From NCBI RefSeq assembly GCF_958298935.1, contig NC_084937.1, positions 21,337,568 through 21,401,567 of the forward strand: a DNA stretch of 64,000 nucleotides. The letters run 5' to 3'. The notes beneath the pieces are model-generated. The model searched no databases. It was not told the DNA's origin and worked only from the letters and a program-made list of their open reading frames with translations. Positions 1-11,070 of the stretch are shown here, one piece after another. The stretch comes from Phragmites australis (lineage: Eukaryota; Streptophyta; Magnoliopsida; Poales; Poaceae). Position 1 is the first letter of the stretch. Each line of letters starts with the position of its first letter. The position numbers and the translations under genes are program-made.

Positions 1-280
1 TTATTACTTGTTATAAGTGACAGGTCATATTACAACCCGTCACTTATTACCGGTGCAGGGAGACTCGTCACCTATGCCACGACTCGTCACTTATGACTGG
101 TGCAGGGAGACCTGTTACTTATGAATATGTTATAGGTGACGGGTTTAATCATTACCCGTCACCTATTACCTGTTATTTGTGACGGATCTATACCGGTCCC
201 GACCTGAGACCACATAAGTGACGGGTCGTATAATGATCTGTCACTAAATTATGTCTTTTTTATCTATTTTTGACGTAGTG
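1..280. mobile_element. Terminal part of a CACTA (En/Spm-like) DNA transposon
   Basis: The segment ends at 280 with TTTTTGACGTAGTG, whose reverse complement starts CACTACGTCAAAAA, the hallmark terminus of CACTA elements. Upstream of it the motif GTGACGGGT or its complement ACCCGTCAC recurs about eight times in both orientations, as expected of the subterminal repeats that bind CACTA transposase. The other end and any transposase lie outside the window. The three bases after the end are AAT, the expected size of a CACTA target duplication, but the partner copy cannot be seen. Confidence 0.75.
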
Positions 281-835
281 AATATTGACAAGAGCATGAC
301 ATAGGAGCAGGCGTGTGTGTCATCAACTTCTCTGACCTAAGTATGGTAGAGCCACAGAGGCGAATAGGAGCAGGCGCGCAACCCGTGCGCCATGAACGAG
401 CTCCTGCATATATCAAGTGGAGGTGCCGACAAGCTATCAACAACGCTTCATCATGTTGACGATGAGGTGATTCTGAAAATGTAAGAGAAAGATAAGGACG
501 TAAACGACCTTTAAAAAAGTGGAACGTGTTGTTGCACGAAACAACAGTGGGTAGTATGAACTACCCTTTCTTAGAGGAGACCAGAGAGAGAGAGGGAGAC
601 GAGAGAGATTTTGCAAATGGATGAAGAGCTAGCTTGCTCTTGCCCTCTTGTGGCCTTTATACAGGAGAGGAAGGATGGGATTTTTCCATCCTACCCTTCA
701 TGTCAACAAGCATGGTACAAAAGTCAGGGTGCTATACTCTTTGGTATGGTTGAAGTTGGTTGGGTCTAATTGGTTCAGTTAATCAGAAATGGCGACCTAA
801 ATGGTTCATGATGAGATATTTGAAATGACAGTTCC
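281..835. other. Intergenic stretch, possible LTR fragment
   Basis: No coding region is recognised. On the minus strand a TATA-like GTATAAAGG near 655-665 is followed by a CT-rich stretch (561-606 on the plus strand is GA-rich), an arrangement often seen in LTR promoters. I cannot find LTR ends, so this is only a suggestion. Confidence 0.3.
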
Positions 836-1054
836 TTATTGACCGCGATTTATGCAACATGCTATACGCGCGCAGCAGCAAATGTGAAGATATCTTCGCA
901 AATTCAACCCAATGTAAGTTCCAAATACGAGAAAGAATTGAACTGCTATATGCAGCAGTAACACTAACACAAAGCCTCCTTCAGTAAAAGACCTACAAAT
1001 GTACCGGTCTACGTAGCTACCCACAAGATGGTAAATCAAACGAGGTCCTGCGGC

Positions 1055-1351
1055 TCAATCGCGCCCCTCGAGCATCTCCCGGTGCCTCTTCCCGCCGAGG
1101 CGCGACGCCAGCCTCTTCTCGCCGTTGTACTGCACGTGGCAGACCTCGCAGTAGTATATGCGCTCTTCATGCCTGCCGTCGTCTTCCCCACGTCTCCACC
1201 CTTGCGATCAGAGTAATTCTTGAATTCCACGAGCAGGGCCTCCCGGTGCCGCCTGCCCCTGATGTGATCATGAAAGTCCGACGCAGAAGTGCACTTGCCG
1301 GCGTCTTGCTCTACAACCTCTGTATTAACAGTCATAAGCCACAACTGCATT
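1055..1351 (-). pseudogene. Detached last zinc finger of gene A
   Basis: Downstream of the gene A stop codon (TGA at 1352-1354) the same strand still encodes the end of the family: a D-H-D-H-I-R-G-R-R-H finger tail near 1,255, a linker, then a finger reading YYCEVCHVQYNGEKR with tail GGKRHREMLEGRD and a stop at 1055-1057. The linker frame and the final finger frame do not match, so a frameshift lies in the linker near 1,160-1,200. Copies B, C and D keep this finger as the protein's C-terminus. Here it is separated by a stop and a frameshift, so it is probably untranslated. An unseen splice event that restores it cannot be excluded. Confidence 0.6.
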
Positions 1352-4007
1352 TCATTTATTTGCGTTGAGCTTTTTCTGGTGCTTCTTCCCAGTACGATGG
1401 TGAGCTAGCGTTTTCTCGCTGTTGCACTGCAAATCGCACACCTTGCAATAATTCAGTAACTTCTGTTTCTCCAAGTGTTCTTCCTCCCTACAATGGTCTG
1501 CGAGCATATTCCCACTGTTAAACTGCAAACTGCAGACCTCGCAAAAATGTAATGCCGTCTGTTTCTCCTCCTCTGAGCTCACACACTTGCTGTCAGAACC
1601 ATCTGAAGGTAGTTTATCAGCTGGCTTCAGACCGCTTGATTCCGCATCATTGCCTTCTCTCTGCAGAGCTTCTATCTTCTTTCTGCGCCTCCTGCTGATG
1701 TGATGCTCAAATTGAGGTTCAGAGTTACATTTGGCCTGACAGATACTGCAATCCGGTTCTGAGGGTGGTTGTTGGTTCTTGGCGATTTGTGGTGGAATAT
1801 CTTCCATTTGCTTGGCTTCTTCGTGTTGGGTCTGGACATTCAGTTGCTGTATATTGCATGCAAGGTGGTTCTCCAAGTCTGATTGGTAGTCACAATTAGC
1901 TTCACAAATGCTGCAATTCGATTGTGAAGTCTGCTCTGCATGTTGTCGCACAATGTTTGGAGGCAACTTCGCTTCCCGTGACTCAGAATTCTTTGCCATG
2001 TTATTGATTTCGTTCAGTAGGGCTTCAATCTTTGCTAAAAGGTGGCTCCCCAAGTCTGATTCACTAGTACAGTTAGCTCGGCAACTGCTGCAACTCCATA
2101 TTGGAGGATTCTCTGCATGTTGTGGCACATTGCTCTTGTGACACTTTGCTTCCTGCAGCTCAACGTTCTTAGCCATGCCACTGCCTTCCTTGTGTTGCGC
2201 TTCAATGTTCTGTTGGTGTGCGCTTCCATTGAGATGCTCCATCATATCTGCTACGCTGGTGCCATTAGCCTGGCATGAGCTGCAGCTCCATTTTATTGGG
2301 GATGTTTTCTGGTTTGCACACGAAGAATGTTCCACTGTTGTTTCTGCCTTCTGATTATTGTTTGTTGATTCCAAGGCTGCTACATTTGACCGGTGCTTCT
2401 TCCCTGCCCAGTGCTCTTGTAAGTGGCGCTCACTGGGTGTTTGCACCTGACAGATGGCACAACTCCATTTCAGGAGTGACTTTGGTTTCTTAACTGGTAT
2501 AGTTATTCCTGTCAGCCCCCATCGCACTGAAGGCATTGTCTCCTTGGGATGTATAGTCTGTTTTGTATGACATGCAATTTGATTAGAACACCGATAACTG
2601 AGATGGTGAAAATAAGGCTGAATGAACTTGCTACTGAGTTCTAGGCAGTTTGATTACACAATTAACAAGTGAAATTGGGGAAAACAAGGCAAGTTGCTAG
2701 TCAAAGCTTTGAGGGAAGAAGTAATAACACTAGAGGCAAAACAGATGAAAGATGAGGGGAGAAACCATGAAGTTAAGCAGCTTACTTCATTGCATTCTTG
2801 CAGTTTTCGCTCATCAAATGTTGTGTTCTCCTGACCCACCTTACCATTACAACAAGGTCTCGAGCATTCACCGATGCGATCTTCCATGACAGACTTCACG
2901 GACCTCAATTCTACACTTCCCTGCCTTCCACCCTTCTTCAGATCATAGACCCCATCCACATCCGCATAAGGTTCCAGTCCGACCAGCCTTCTGCCGTGTG
3001 GCATGAACTTCTCACTGAAGGTGAACGACACCGGCTCTGCCCTTCCCACATGGGCAGTGGCAATGCCATGATGTGAAGCGGAGTGCTTGGCCATGGCACG
3101 CTCTATCTTGGCCAGCTCAGCCACAATGATCTCTTGGCGAATGCGATCCTTCTGGAGCTGCGATAGCAGCGCGTCCCTGATCACCACCATCGCGTCTCCT
3201 GCACCAGCATTGCAGAATTCTTGATGGCCAGCACGAGTAACAGGCTAACAGCACCAAATAAACAGTACAGGCCATTTTTTATTAAAAAAAACTTGGTGAC
3301 AGAACATCAACATCATCGAGACATAAAAAAACAAGTTAATGCCCTTCCTTTTGCAATCATACATCTAATCGTCAAGACATCAAATAATTGGATGTTACTC
3401 CTGCTATGCTAGACTGGACCTAACACTCAGTCAAAGACGCACAAGTCGCTTTTATTCTTGACGAAAAGATGAACAAGTTGTGTTGATGGTTTGATGCTTA
3501 GATGCCTGGTAGCTTTTATCTGCCGTGCGGAATCTTGCATCGGTCACACAAACAACTCTGAACTGTACTTGAACTACAGTGACACACCTTGAACTACTAC
3601 CATCATTTTTACCAGGTGCAGATCAGATAGAATCGTCCTAACAGCACCGTATTATCTATCGGAGTTTTCCATGACGCTGATCCTGGTGACTAAAACAAGG
3701 GCCTGCTTCCTTGGTCGAGGAAATTGAGGTTCTACTTTGAACATGTAAAGGTACAACGCAGGTGCAGATTCTTGGATTCTTGGCACGGAATCACAAGAAT
3801 CGCTTCACTTGCATCTGAACAAAATAATTCAGAAAAGACTCTTCTTTTCCCCTCTCTGTTCTCCACCCAGAAAGCCGACCGCGGAGGTAGGTGGCGGTGA
3901 AAGGTGGGGCCGCGTTACGTACCGTGCGGCGGCGGAAGGTCGGGGAAGCAGCGGCGGCCGTCCTCGTCGTCCGCGGCGGTGGCGGGGCCTCGGCGGGTGA
4001 ACTCCAT
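1352..4007 (-). CDS. Gene A: U1-type C2H2 zinc-finger protein, three exons
   Basis: Proposed exons are 4007-3923 (85 bp, donor GTACGT), 3198-2786 (acceptor GCAG, donor GTAAGC) and 2557-1352 (acceptor ACAG); phases join exactly, giving 567 codons of protein. Exon 1 begins MEFTRRGPATA. Exon 2 carries a helix-forming segment (SQLQKDRIRQEI, ELAKIERAMA) that could form a coiled coil. Exon 3 holds seven finger units of the C-X2-C-X12-H-X5-H kind, for example CAICQ...EHWAGKKH; the third and fourth lack their last histidine. This spacing is that of U1/matrin-type fingers, often RNA- or protein-binding, so a nuclear nucleic-acid role is likely but not shown. It is the finger-richest of the four copies. 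The first exon is short and easily missed; its support is conservation in copies B and C. Confidence 0.75.
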
Positions 4008-4410
4008 CAGTCGGCCGGGGAAGCAGCGCGAGGAAACGGAAGGGTTCTGGTGGCTGCTGTTCCTGCGGAGGAGGGCGCGAGAGGAAAGGGAGCGAGCAAA
4101 AGCAAATGAACAACGGGAGGGGAGACTTTGAGCTTCCGACGACGATGATTAAAAGCGGCCGGGTTTTCTCTTCTTTTCCACCATCGAGATTGCTTAGTGG
4201 GCAAGCGAGCCACTAAACGGCAAACATGCAGCTCTCCTGTCCCCATGAATTGTACAGACATACAATCTTATTCTTTGGTGGTCATATGGGAGCATCACAA
4301 AAAGTTCTGCAGCGACATCGATGAAATGATTAGAAATCAAATAAAAACAGTTATAGATCGAGAAGCCAATATTACGTTAGTAGTCAGATTTCAGTAATAT
4401 GTTCCCGTGC

Positions 4411-6261
4411 AAAAAAAAAATCGAAAGAACGGTACCAGCATTGTTAATTTTATATTAGAAGAAGAGAAATGATCTTAATTTATAATAAAGAAGACTGGAT
4501 CGAAAAACTTATAACCGCACAGTTAATTAGGTGAGGAACCGGCAAAAATCTACAACTAGGGGGAACATCACAACAACTGAAAAATCACAAAGGCCTGCCA
4601 CTACGCATCAAAGGAAACACAAATTGATGCAAGTCTGATGTGAGTCATCGTTGCTAAGGTCGTCATACTAGCAGTGCAGTAGCTCCGACTTCCCATGGTG
4701 GACATCAATCTCTACCTCTGTTGATACGACTCCGCCCAAGACCAACATCATGACGTGAAAGAAAGTACAACTTTGAATAATAGTTGTCGAGCTCGTTGAA
4801 CTGCTCGACATAGTAGCTTCGACTCCTCTGCAACATGTACAACCAAGCACATCCCAGACGTCCGCCATGAGCAAAATGCGCATCTCCAAAGGGGTAGAAA
4901 ACTCGCCGCAACAAGCCCTATCCAGGGGCAAGTGTGAACATGGTCACCACTAATCAGAATCACATAGTACCCTAGCCAGTAGCCACCGCACCATAGTGTT
5001 GGATTTTTACAGCGACGCCTCCAGGAAGGACACGACGCCAAAGGCGCCATCATCGTCGGTCCAGGAACTGAACTGGGTTTTCCCCCAGAAAAACCAACTG
5101 GGTGGGAAGGGGAGGCACTTCGACAAACGCCTCCATGGATGGAAACAGTGTCTGAGGGTGTCGCCGTCATCGGCATCGGCATAAGCTAGGCAAGGCTTTC
5201 GCCCTGGCCTCCACCAATCCACCAACCATGAAGGCAGCCTAACCCTGATCGCCCCGCCTCTGCATCGGCCGCCGTCTAACTCCCTAGACACCGCGAGCAT
5301 GCGCCACCCCAAGCCCCCCACACGCCACGAGGCTCCCCGCGGGCTGGACCGGAGAGAATGAAGAGGCAATCCAGCAATGGGAGGAGCCAACATGGCACTG
5401 AGGGGCACAAAGGAGCAGCGCAACATGGCGACGGGCGACAGGAGGCCAGAGGGCAAACGGTCGGAGCAATACACGGGTTACATGCGAGCGACAGCACATC
5501 AGCACGGGGACAACTTCAATGAGCATCAGGCCACCATCAGCAGCAGGATCACAACAGCGGAGCGGTGACAACACATCGGCGATGAGGACACGCAATGGCG
5601 GTCGCCCTCAAAGATCAACACAACGAAGACGTCGAATGGCAACAGGACCTCCCCAACGGCCGACTCCATAGCAACAGCAAGACAATAGCACGCCTCAGAT
5701 CACCCTCGCTTTGGAGATGAGAACAACAGCACGACGCCTTCAAGTTTCATCGGTGTAGGTTGGTGGCAGGAACACGGCGGTGACGGGCCTCAATAGCAAG
5801 GCCACACAACAACATAGTAGGACTCGGCAACGACGTCAGGTGACAGGAGGGCAGCAGGACCAGCACGGCATGAAGATGGCACAAACGGCGGTGAGCACCT
5901 CTGATCTTCATCAGCTCGAGCCGGTGGGGCACGTAGATCCGGTCGCCCCCGCGCATCAACGACTGGAACCCGACGGATGCGCACGATCTGCAGTGGCGCC
6001 GCTCACAATCTGCAATGGCGCCCCTCATGAACTGCAGTTGCTAGAAGTGGCCGCCACCTCATCGACGCAAACAGCTAGTATTGGCCGCCGCCCGATCTGC
6101 AGAGGCGCCTCTCATAGATCTGACCATGGAGGCCGCCAAGACCACCGTGAGGAGCAAGATCGAGGCCAAGCACTGCCGGATCCAGCCAACAGTGGCACGA
6201 TGAAGCGTAACCACCACGAGATCTCAATCTGCAAGAGAAAAGAAGAGAGAGAGAGGGGGGG

Positions 6262-6307
<46 letters not shown>

Positions 6308-6490
6308 GAGGAGGAGGGGGAGGAGCGAGCCACGACCAACATCGCTTGGTGTGGTCACTGGCCGTCACCGCCACCATCGGTGGCGGCCGACAGAGAGCAT
6401 AAGCGGTGGTTGTTTGGCTAGGGTAAGAGTCGCCCCCTGTGTTACCAGAGAAGTGACGCCGAGGGCCTCAGACTGTAAGTCGTGAGTAAA
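4411..6490 (-). mobile_element. 2.1-kb retroposon-like insertion upstream of gene A
   Basis: The flanks 4401-4410 (GTTCCCGTGC) and 6491-6500 (GTCCCCATAC) match at 7 of 10 bases, all differences being transitions, so they look like an old target duplication. The paralogous flank of gene B (11,078-11,098) has the empty site, GTTCCC directly before AAATAATGACCATC. The inserted DNA starts with ten A's on the plus strand (a T tail on the minus strand), contains GC-rich gene-like leader sequence at 5,000-6,440 and a long GA/CT run, and shows no recognisable reverse transcriptase. A non-autonomous retroposon on the minus strand is the best guess; class is uncertain. Confidence 0.45.
6246..6318. repeat. 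(GA)n microsatellite with poly-G
   Basis: A GA-dinucleotide run of about 40 bases, preceded by a run of G's and followed by GAG triplets. It lies inside the 2.1-kb insertion. Confidence 0.95.
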
Positions 6491-6505
6491 GTCCCCATAC
6501 AAAAT

Positions 6506-7336
6506 AATGACCACCATATATTTTATTCATATATTGTGATTTGTGCATCGATCGAGGTTGTGTGTTGATGTTTGGTCGCCGTGGCGGGTCGTAAATAGAT
6601 GGGTGTAATTAGAGGATTGAGAGAAATTTTAAGTCAGATGTGCATGCTGCCAACCCGTGTTCGAACAGTGTGTCACATATTTTCCGGGATTTAATCCAAC
6701 CAAAATAATACATGTGCACGTATGTGTCTTCAGTGGTTTGCGTCTAATGTGTGCATCCTTCTTTTTACTTAAAAAAAGATTGAAAGAAAATATTGTATTA
6801 CACTAACATTGAATGCAAAAAAGTATTATACATATACATAAAGCTCAATTATGAATTTAGCACATGCCCCAAATTCTCAGGTACTGCCGACCGGTAACGT
6901 TGACGATCGACGTAGCTGAACGTCGACGACAAAATAATTAGCATCATATGGAACCATGGACGGATCTAAGGGGCTTAAGCCCCCTGAGAACCCTTAAGCC
7001 TCACCTACAATTTTTGAGTATGGTAGAGAAAAGAGAAAAGAAAAAGAGGAGAACACGGAAAAAGAGAAAAAATAAGAGGAAAATGAGGAAGATGAAGAGG
7101 AAGAGCTTTTCCTACTTCTCGGTTCTGAATCCACCGCTGGATGGAACGTGTGAGTGCAGTGGGTGCTCACTTGTGTCGCTGTGAAGATGGCTACTCTGGT
7201 TGAAACACTGGCAATCAGCGCGACAAAGCAACGACGGAGAAACATATTTGAAGTTCTTGACAACACAAGACGCCAGTGTAAGCCCCAACGCAGCAACAGT
7301 TTTAAGTTCCAAACGTGAGAAGAAAACTAATGCAAG
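6506..7336. other. 3' flank of gene B, duplicated at gene C
   Basis: No gene is seen. Two blocks repeat downstream of gene C: 6,530-6,720 resembles 12,280-12,460 and 7,157-7,336 resembles 12,676-12,860. They show that the tandem duplication covered the 3' flank as well as the genes. Confidence 0.6.
6952..7156. mobile_element. Small insertion (about 205 bp) in the gene B 3' flank
   Basis: The flank of gene C reads straight from GCATCAGATGG into CAGTGGGTGCGC, while here 205 bp are inserted between the matching sequences. The insert starts AACCATGGACGGATCTAAGG, contains an A/G-rich middle and ends near CCACCGCTGGATGG. The ends are weakly inverted, so a MITE is likely. It may instead be a deletion from copy C. 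Confidence 0.45.
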
Positions 7337-10300
7337 TCACGAGTCAACTAAACACAGACCAAAAACTGCGTTGCAGTTAGCCACAAAGAGGGAATGGCAA
7401 ATCAAAACAAGACCCGCAACTGCAAGCAGGAGCACGCCTTGCCTCACAGCTTCCCCGTGGACGACGTCGTGCTGCCACCACGGCGCGTCCCTGCGTCTCA
7501 TTCGTGGCCCTCGAGCATCTCCCGGTGCCGCCTCCCGCCGAGGTGCGAAGCCATCATCTTGTCGCCGTTGCACTGCAGGTCGCAGACTGCGCAATAGTAC
7601 GCGCTCGGCATCCCTGCGGCCAGAGTGACTCCTGAACTCTGCGCGAAGGGCCTCCGTGTTCTCCCGGTGCCGCCTGCCCCTGAGGTGGTCATGGTAGTCC
7701 GACTCACAGGTAAACTTGGCCTGGCAGAGGCTGCACGTCCATCTCGACACCGCCGGCTCCAGCCGGTCCTTCTCCGCAGGCTTATGCACGTTGACGTTGT
7801 CCTTACCGCGCGGCTTCTCTCCCTGCTGCGGTCCGCTGTTCTCTGCCACGTTCTCCCTGCCGTCGCGGCACAAGCGTTCGCTGTTCTTTGCCGAGTTCTT
7901 GTTCCATTCATCAGGTATTGCTTTTGCGTTGAGCTCAGCGGGTTTGTTCCTTGTTTGCAGTGCTTCGACATTCGTCTGGTGCAGCCGGCCGGCCAGGTGT
8001 TCGTGCAGGTTGCGCTGGCAAGTCAGGTTCACCTGGCAGAGGGTGCAACTCCATTCCCCAAGTGGCTTCTGCATCTTCATGAGTGGCGTTGCCGCGGTCA
8101 GTTTCCTATTCAGCCCAGAGGATGTTCTTTCAGTTGTAGACTGTTTTAGAGAAAAGTTTGTTTAGACTCCAAAGCATTGATAACTGAGAAATAATGCATC
8201 TCAATGGGAAAAAAATGGAGAACAATCTACCACTTTCAGGTATATGATTGTAAGGTGTATGGATTGACACGGGTTCCGGGTAAACTCTCAATTGTTTCAG
8301 TTAGTTATATATGCAATTCCTATCAAAGTTTATAGAAAGATTTGTCAAGAAGATGAAAACAATTTACCACTTTCAAGTTTCAGATGTACAAGCACTCTGA
8401 ATAAGGACTTAACTTGGCAAATGCTGCAAGTCGAAGAAGCTGGTTTATCTTCATCCTGCGGCACAATGTTTGGATGCGAATCCGCTTCCCAATGCACAGA
8501 ATTCCTTGCCATGCTCTTGCATTCTTCCAGCAGGGCTTGGATCTTTGCTTGATGTCTTTTGCCTTTCAGGTGGTTCTCCAAGTCCGATTTGCAAGTGCAG
8601 TCTGCTTGGCAAAATCTGCAATTCCATGTTGGACGTGGCTTCTCTGCATATTGCCTCACCTTTCTTGATTTCTCTGCTTTTGCTTCTGCCTCCAGAGCAA
8701 TGACATTTGACCGGTGCTTCAGCCCTGCAAAATGCTGCAGCAAGTTGCCCTGACTGGTTGCTTCCACCAGGCAGATGGCACAACTCCATTTTACTGTTGG
8801 CGACGTCCTCTTGGACAGTATAGTCTGTTTATTTTATATGCATTTTTATTAGACCTTTGGTATTAACTGAATTAGTGGTGAAAGCAAGATGAGCAAAATT
8901 GCTACTAAATTTTTCTCTCAGTTTGATTACACCATTAGCATGTGAAATAGTGAAACAAGGCACGTAAACTTGCTAGAGAAATCTCCATATACATATCCTG
9001 CAAAGGTGTATAGGCTCAAGCAGTAGTCAAGCTTCGAGGGAATCAAAGCTTACCAGCATTCTGAAGAAATAAATAAATACTCTAAATAACAAATGTAGAG
9101 GCAAAACAAATAGTAACAGATGAAAAAGAAAACATAATGGTAAGCTGCTCACCTCATTGGATTTTTGTAGTTTGCACTCATTAAGTGCTGCATTCTCCTG
9201 ACCTCCCGCCTTATCATTACTACAAGAAGTTTTCAAGCATACACGGACGAGATCTTCCATGGCAGGCTTCTTGGACTTCAATTCTACACCCCCGTGCACT
9301 CCATCTTTCTTCTTCAGATCATGGGCCTCATCTACGCCGACCTTACGCTCGGGACTAACAGCCCCTCTGCTGTGCGTCATGAACTGCTCACTGAAGGCGA
9401 AGGGCGCCGGTTCAGCCCGTTCGGCAACGGCAGAGGCAATGCCTTGGTGGGAAGCGGAGCGCAGGGCCATGGCGCGCTCTATCTTGCCCAGCTCGACCAT
9501 GATGATCTCCTGGCGAAGGCGGTCATTCTGGAGCTGCGACAGCAGCGCGTCCCTGATCACCAGCATCGCGTCTCCTGCACAAGCAGCGCGGAATTCCTGA
9601 TGGTCAGCACGAGTAACAGGTTAACAGCACCAAATAAACAGAAAAGGCCATTTTTAAATAAAAAAAAAAACTTGGTGACAGAACATTAACATCGTCGAGA
9701 CATAAAAAAAAGAACAAGTTTACGCCCTTGCTTCAGCAATCATACTTCTAATCGTCGAGACATCAAATAATTGGAAGTTACTCCTGCTATGCTAGGCTGG
9801 ACCTAAGACTCGGTCAAAGATGAACAAGTTGTGTTGATGGCTTGGTGCTTAGATGCCTGGTAGCTTTTATATGCCGTGCTGAATCTTGCATCGGTCACAC
9901 AAACAAGTCTGAACTGTACTTGAACTACAGTGACACACCTTGAACTACTACCATCATTTTTACCAGGTGCAGAACTGCAAATCAGATAGAGCCGTCCTAA
10001 CAGCACCGTATTATCTATCGGAGCTTTCATGATGCTGATCCTGGTGACTAAGCCAAGGGCCTGCTTCCTTGATGGAGGAAATTGGGGTTCTTCTTTTCAA
10101 AAGAACATGTAAAGGTGTAATACAACGCAGGTGCGGATTCTTGGATTCTTTGCACGGAATCACAAGAATCGCTTCGCTTGCATCTGAACAAAAAAAAATC
10201 AGAAAAGACTCTTCCCCCCCCCCCCCCTCTGTTCTCTACCAAGAAAGCCGACCGCGGAGGTAGGCGGCGGTGAAAGGTGGTGCCGCGTTACGTACCGTGC

Positions 10301-10380
10301 GGCGGCGGAAGGTAGGGGAAGCAGCGGCCGCCGTTCTCGTCGGCCTCGGCGGTGGCTGGGCCTCGGCGAGCGAATTCCAT
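7337..10380 (-). CDS. Gene B: U1-type C2H2 zinc-finger protein, four exons, altered C-terminus
   Basis: Proposed exons are 10380-10296, 9574-9153 (donor GTGAGC), 8824-8414 (donor GTTAAG) and 8140-7337; phases agree. Exon 1 begins MEFARRGPATAEADENG, matching copies A and C. Exon 2 repeats the ALLSQLQNDRLRQEI helix. Exon 3 encodes two complete fingers and the first Cys pair of a third; exon 4 encodes two more (CTLCQ...EHLAGRLH and CSLCQ...DHLRGRRH). The expected last finger (YYCAVCDLQCNGDK, ending at 7498) is in a different frame, so a frameshift near 7,610-7,640 replaces it with an unrelated tail to 7337 (about 573 residues in all). A missed splice there would restore it. Probably nuclear, function unknown. 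It is nearly parallel to gene C in sequence and flanks. Confidence 0.65.
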
Positions 10381-10610
10381 CGGTCGCCCGGGGAAGCAGC
10401 GCGAGGAAACGGAAGGGTTCTGGTGGCTGCTGTTCCGGCGGAGGAGGGCGCGAGAGGAAAGGGAGCGAGCAAAAGCAAATGAACAGTGGGAAGGGGAGAC
10501 TCTGAGCTTGCGACGACGACGGTTAAAAGCGGCCGGATCTTCTCTTCTTTTCCACCATCGAGATTGCTTAGTGGGCAAGCGAGCCACTAAACGGCAAACA
10601 TGCAGCTCTC

Positions 10611-10851
10611 GGAATCGGATCCTCTGGCTTCACCCACGTGACTTCAAATCTTTGTAGATCGTTGGATCATGGATGGATGGATCAGATGTACTGCTACAGT
10701 GTAACAGAACAGTAAAATGTGTGCAGTAAATTAACGGAACTGTTGCTACAGTACTTTTGGTACAGTAATTAGCGTCAGAGAACTGTCCATCTACTCACGA
10801 ATTACTGTTTACTCGTGACTTCATCCATCTGAAGTCAGGGGATCCGAATCC
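10611..10851. mobile_element. MITE with inverted ends and CTCTC target duplication
   Basis: The left end GGAATCGGATCCTCTGGCTT is an imperfect inverted copy of the right end (read inward as GGATTCGGATCCCCTGACTT). Both sides are flanked by CTCTC (10606-10610 and 10852-10856). The corresponding flank of gene A (about 4,232) lacks the insert. It is 241 bp and non-coding, upstream of the first exon of gene B. Confidence 0.75.
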
Positions 10852-10860
10852 CTCTCGGAA

Positions 10861-10942
10861 TGTCCCCATGAATTGTACAGACAGACAATCTCTCGGATCC
10901 GCAGCTCTCATGTCCCCATGAATTGTACAGACAGACAATCTC
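10861..10942. repeat. 32-bp direct repeat next to the MITE
   Basis: The 32-bp block beginning TGTCCCCATGAATTGTACAG occurs at 10861-10892 and again at 10911-10942, a 50-bp period. The gene A flank has one copy (near 4,240). The duplication adjoins the MITE and may be a repair product of its insertion. Confidence 0.8.
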
Positions 10943-11070
10943 ATTCTTTGGTGGTCATATGGGAGCATCACAAAAAGTTCTTCAGAGACATCGATGAAAT
11001 GATTAGAAATAAAATAAAAACAGTTATAGATCGAGAAGTCAATATTACGTTAGTAGTTACATTTCAGTAA

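Noticed and set aside
3829..4261. Several overlapping open frames on both strands near the gene A start
   Set aside because: They come from GC-rich first-exon and leader sequence. Only the MEFTRRG frame is conserved in copies B and C.
5007..6421. Arg/Ser/Pro-rich open frames of 100-210 codons
   Set aside because: They lie in the 2.1-kb insertion, are low in complexity, include the translated GA repeat and match no family.
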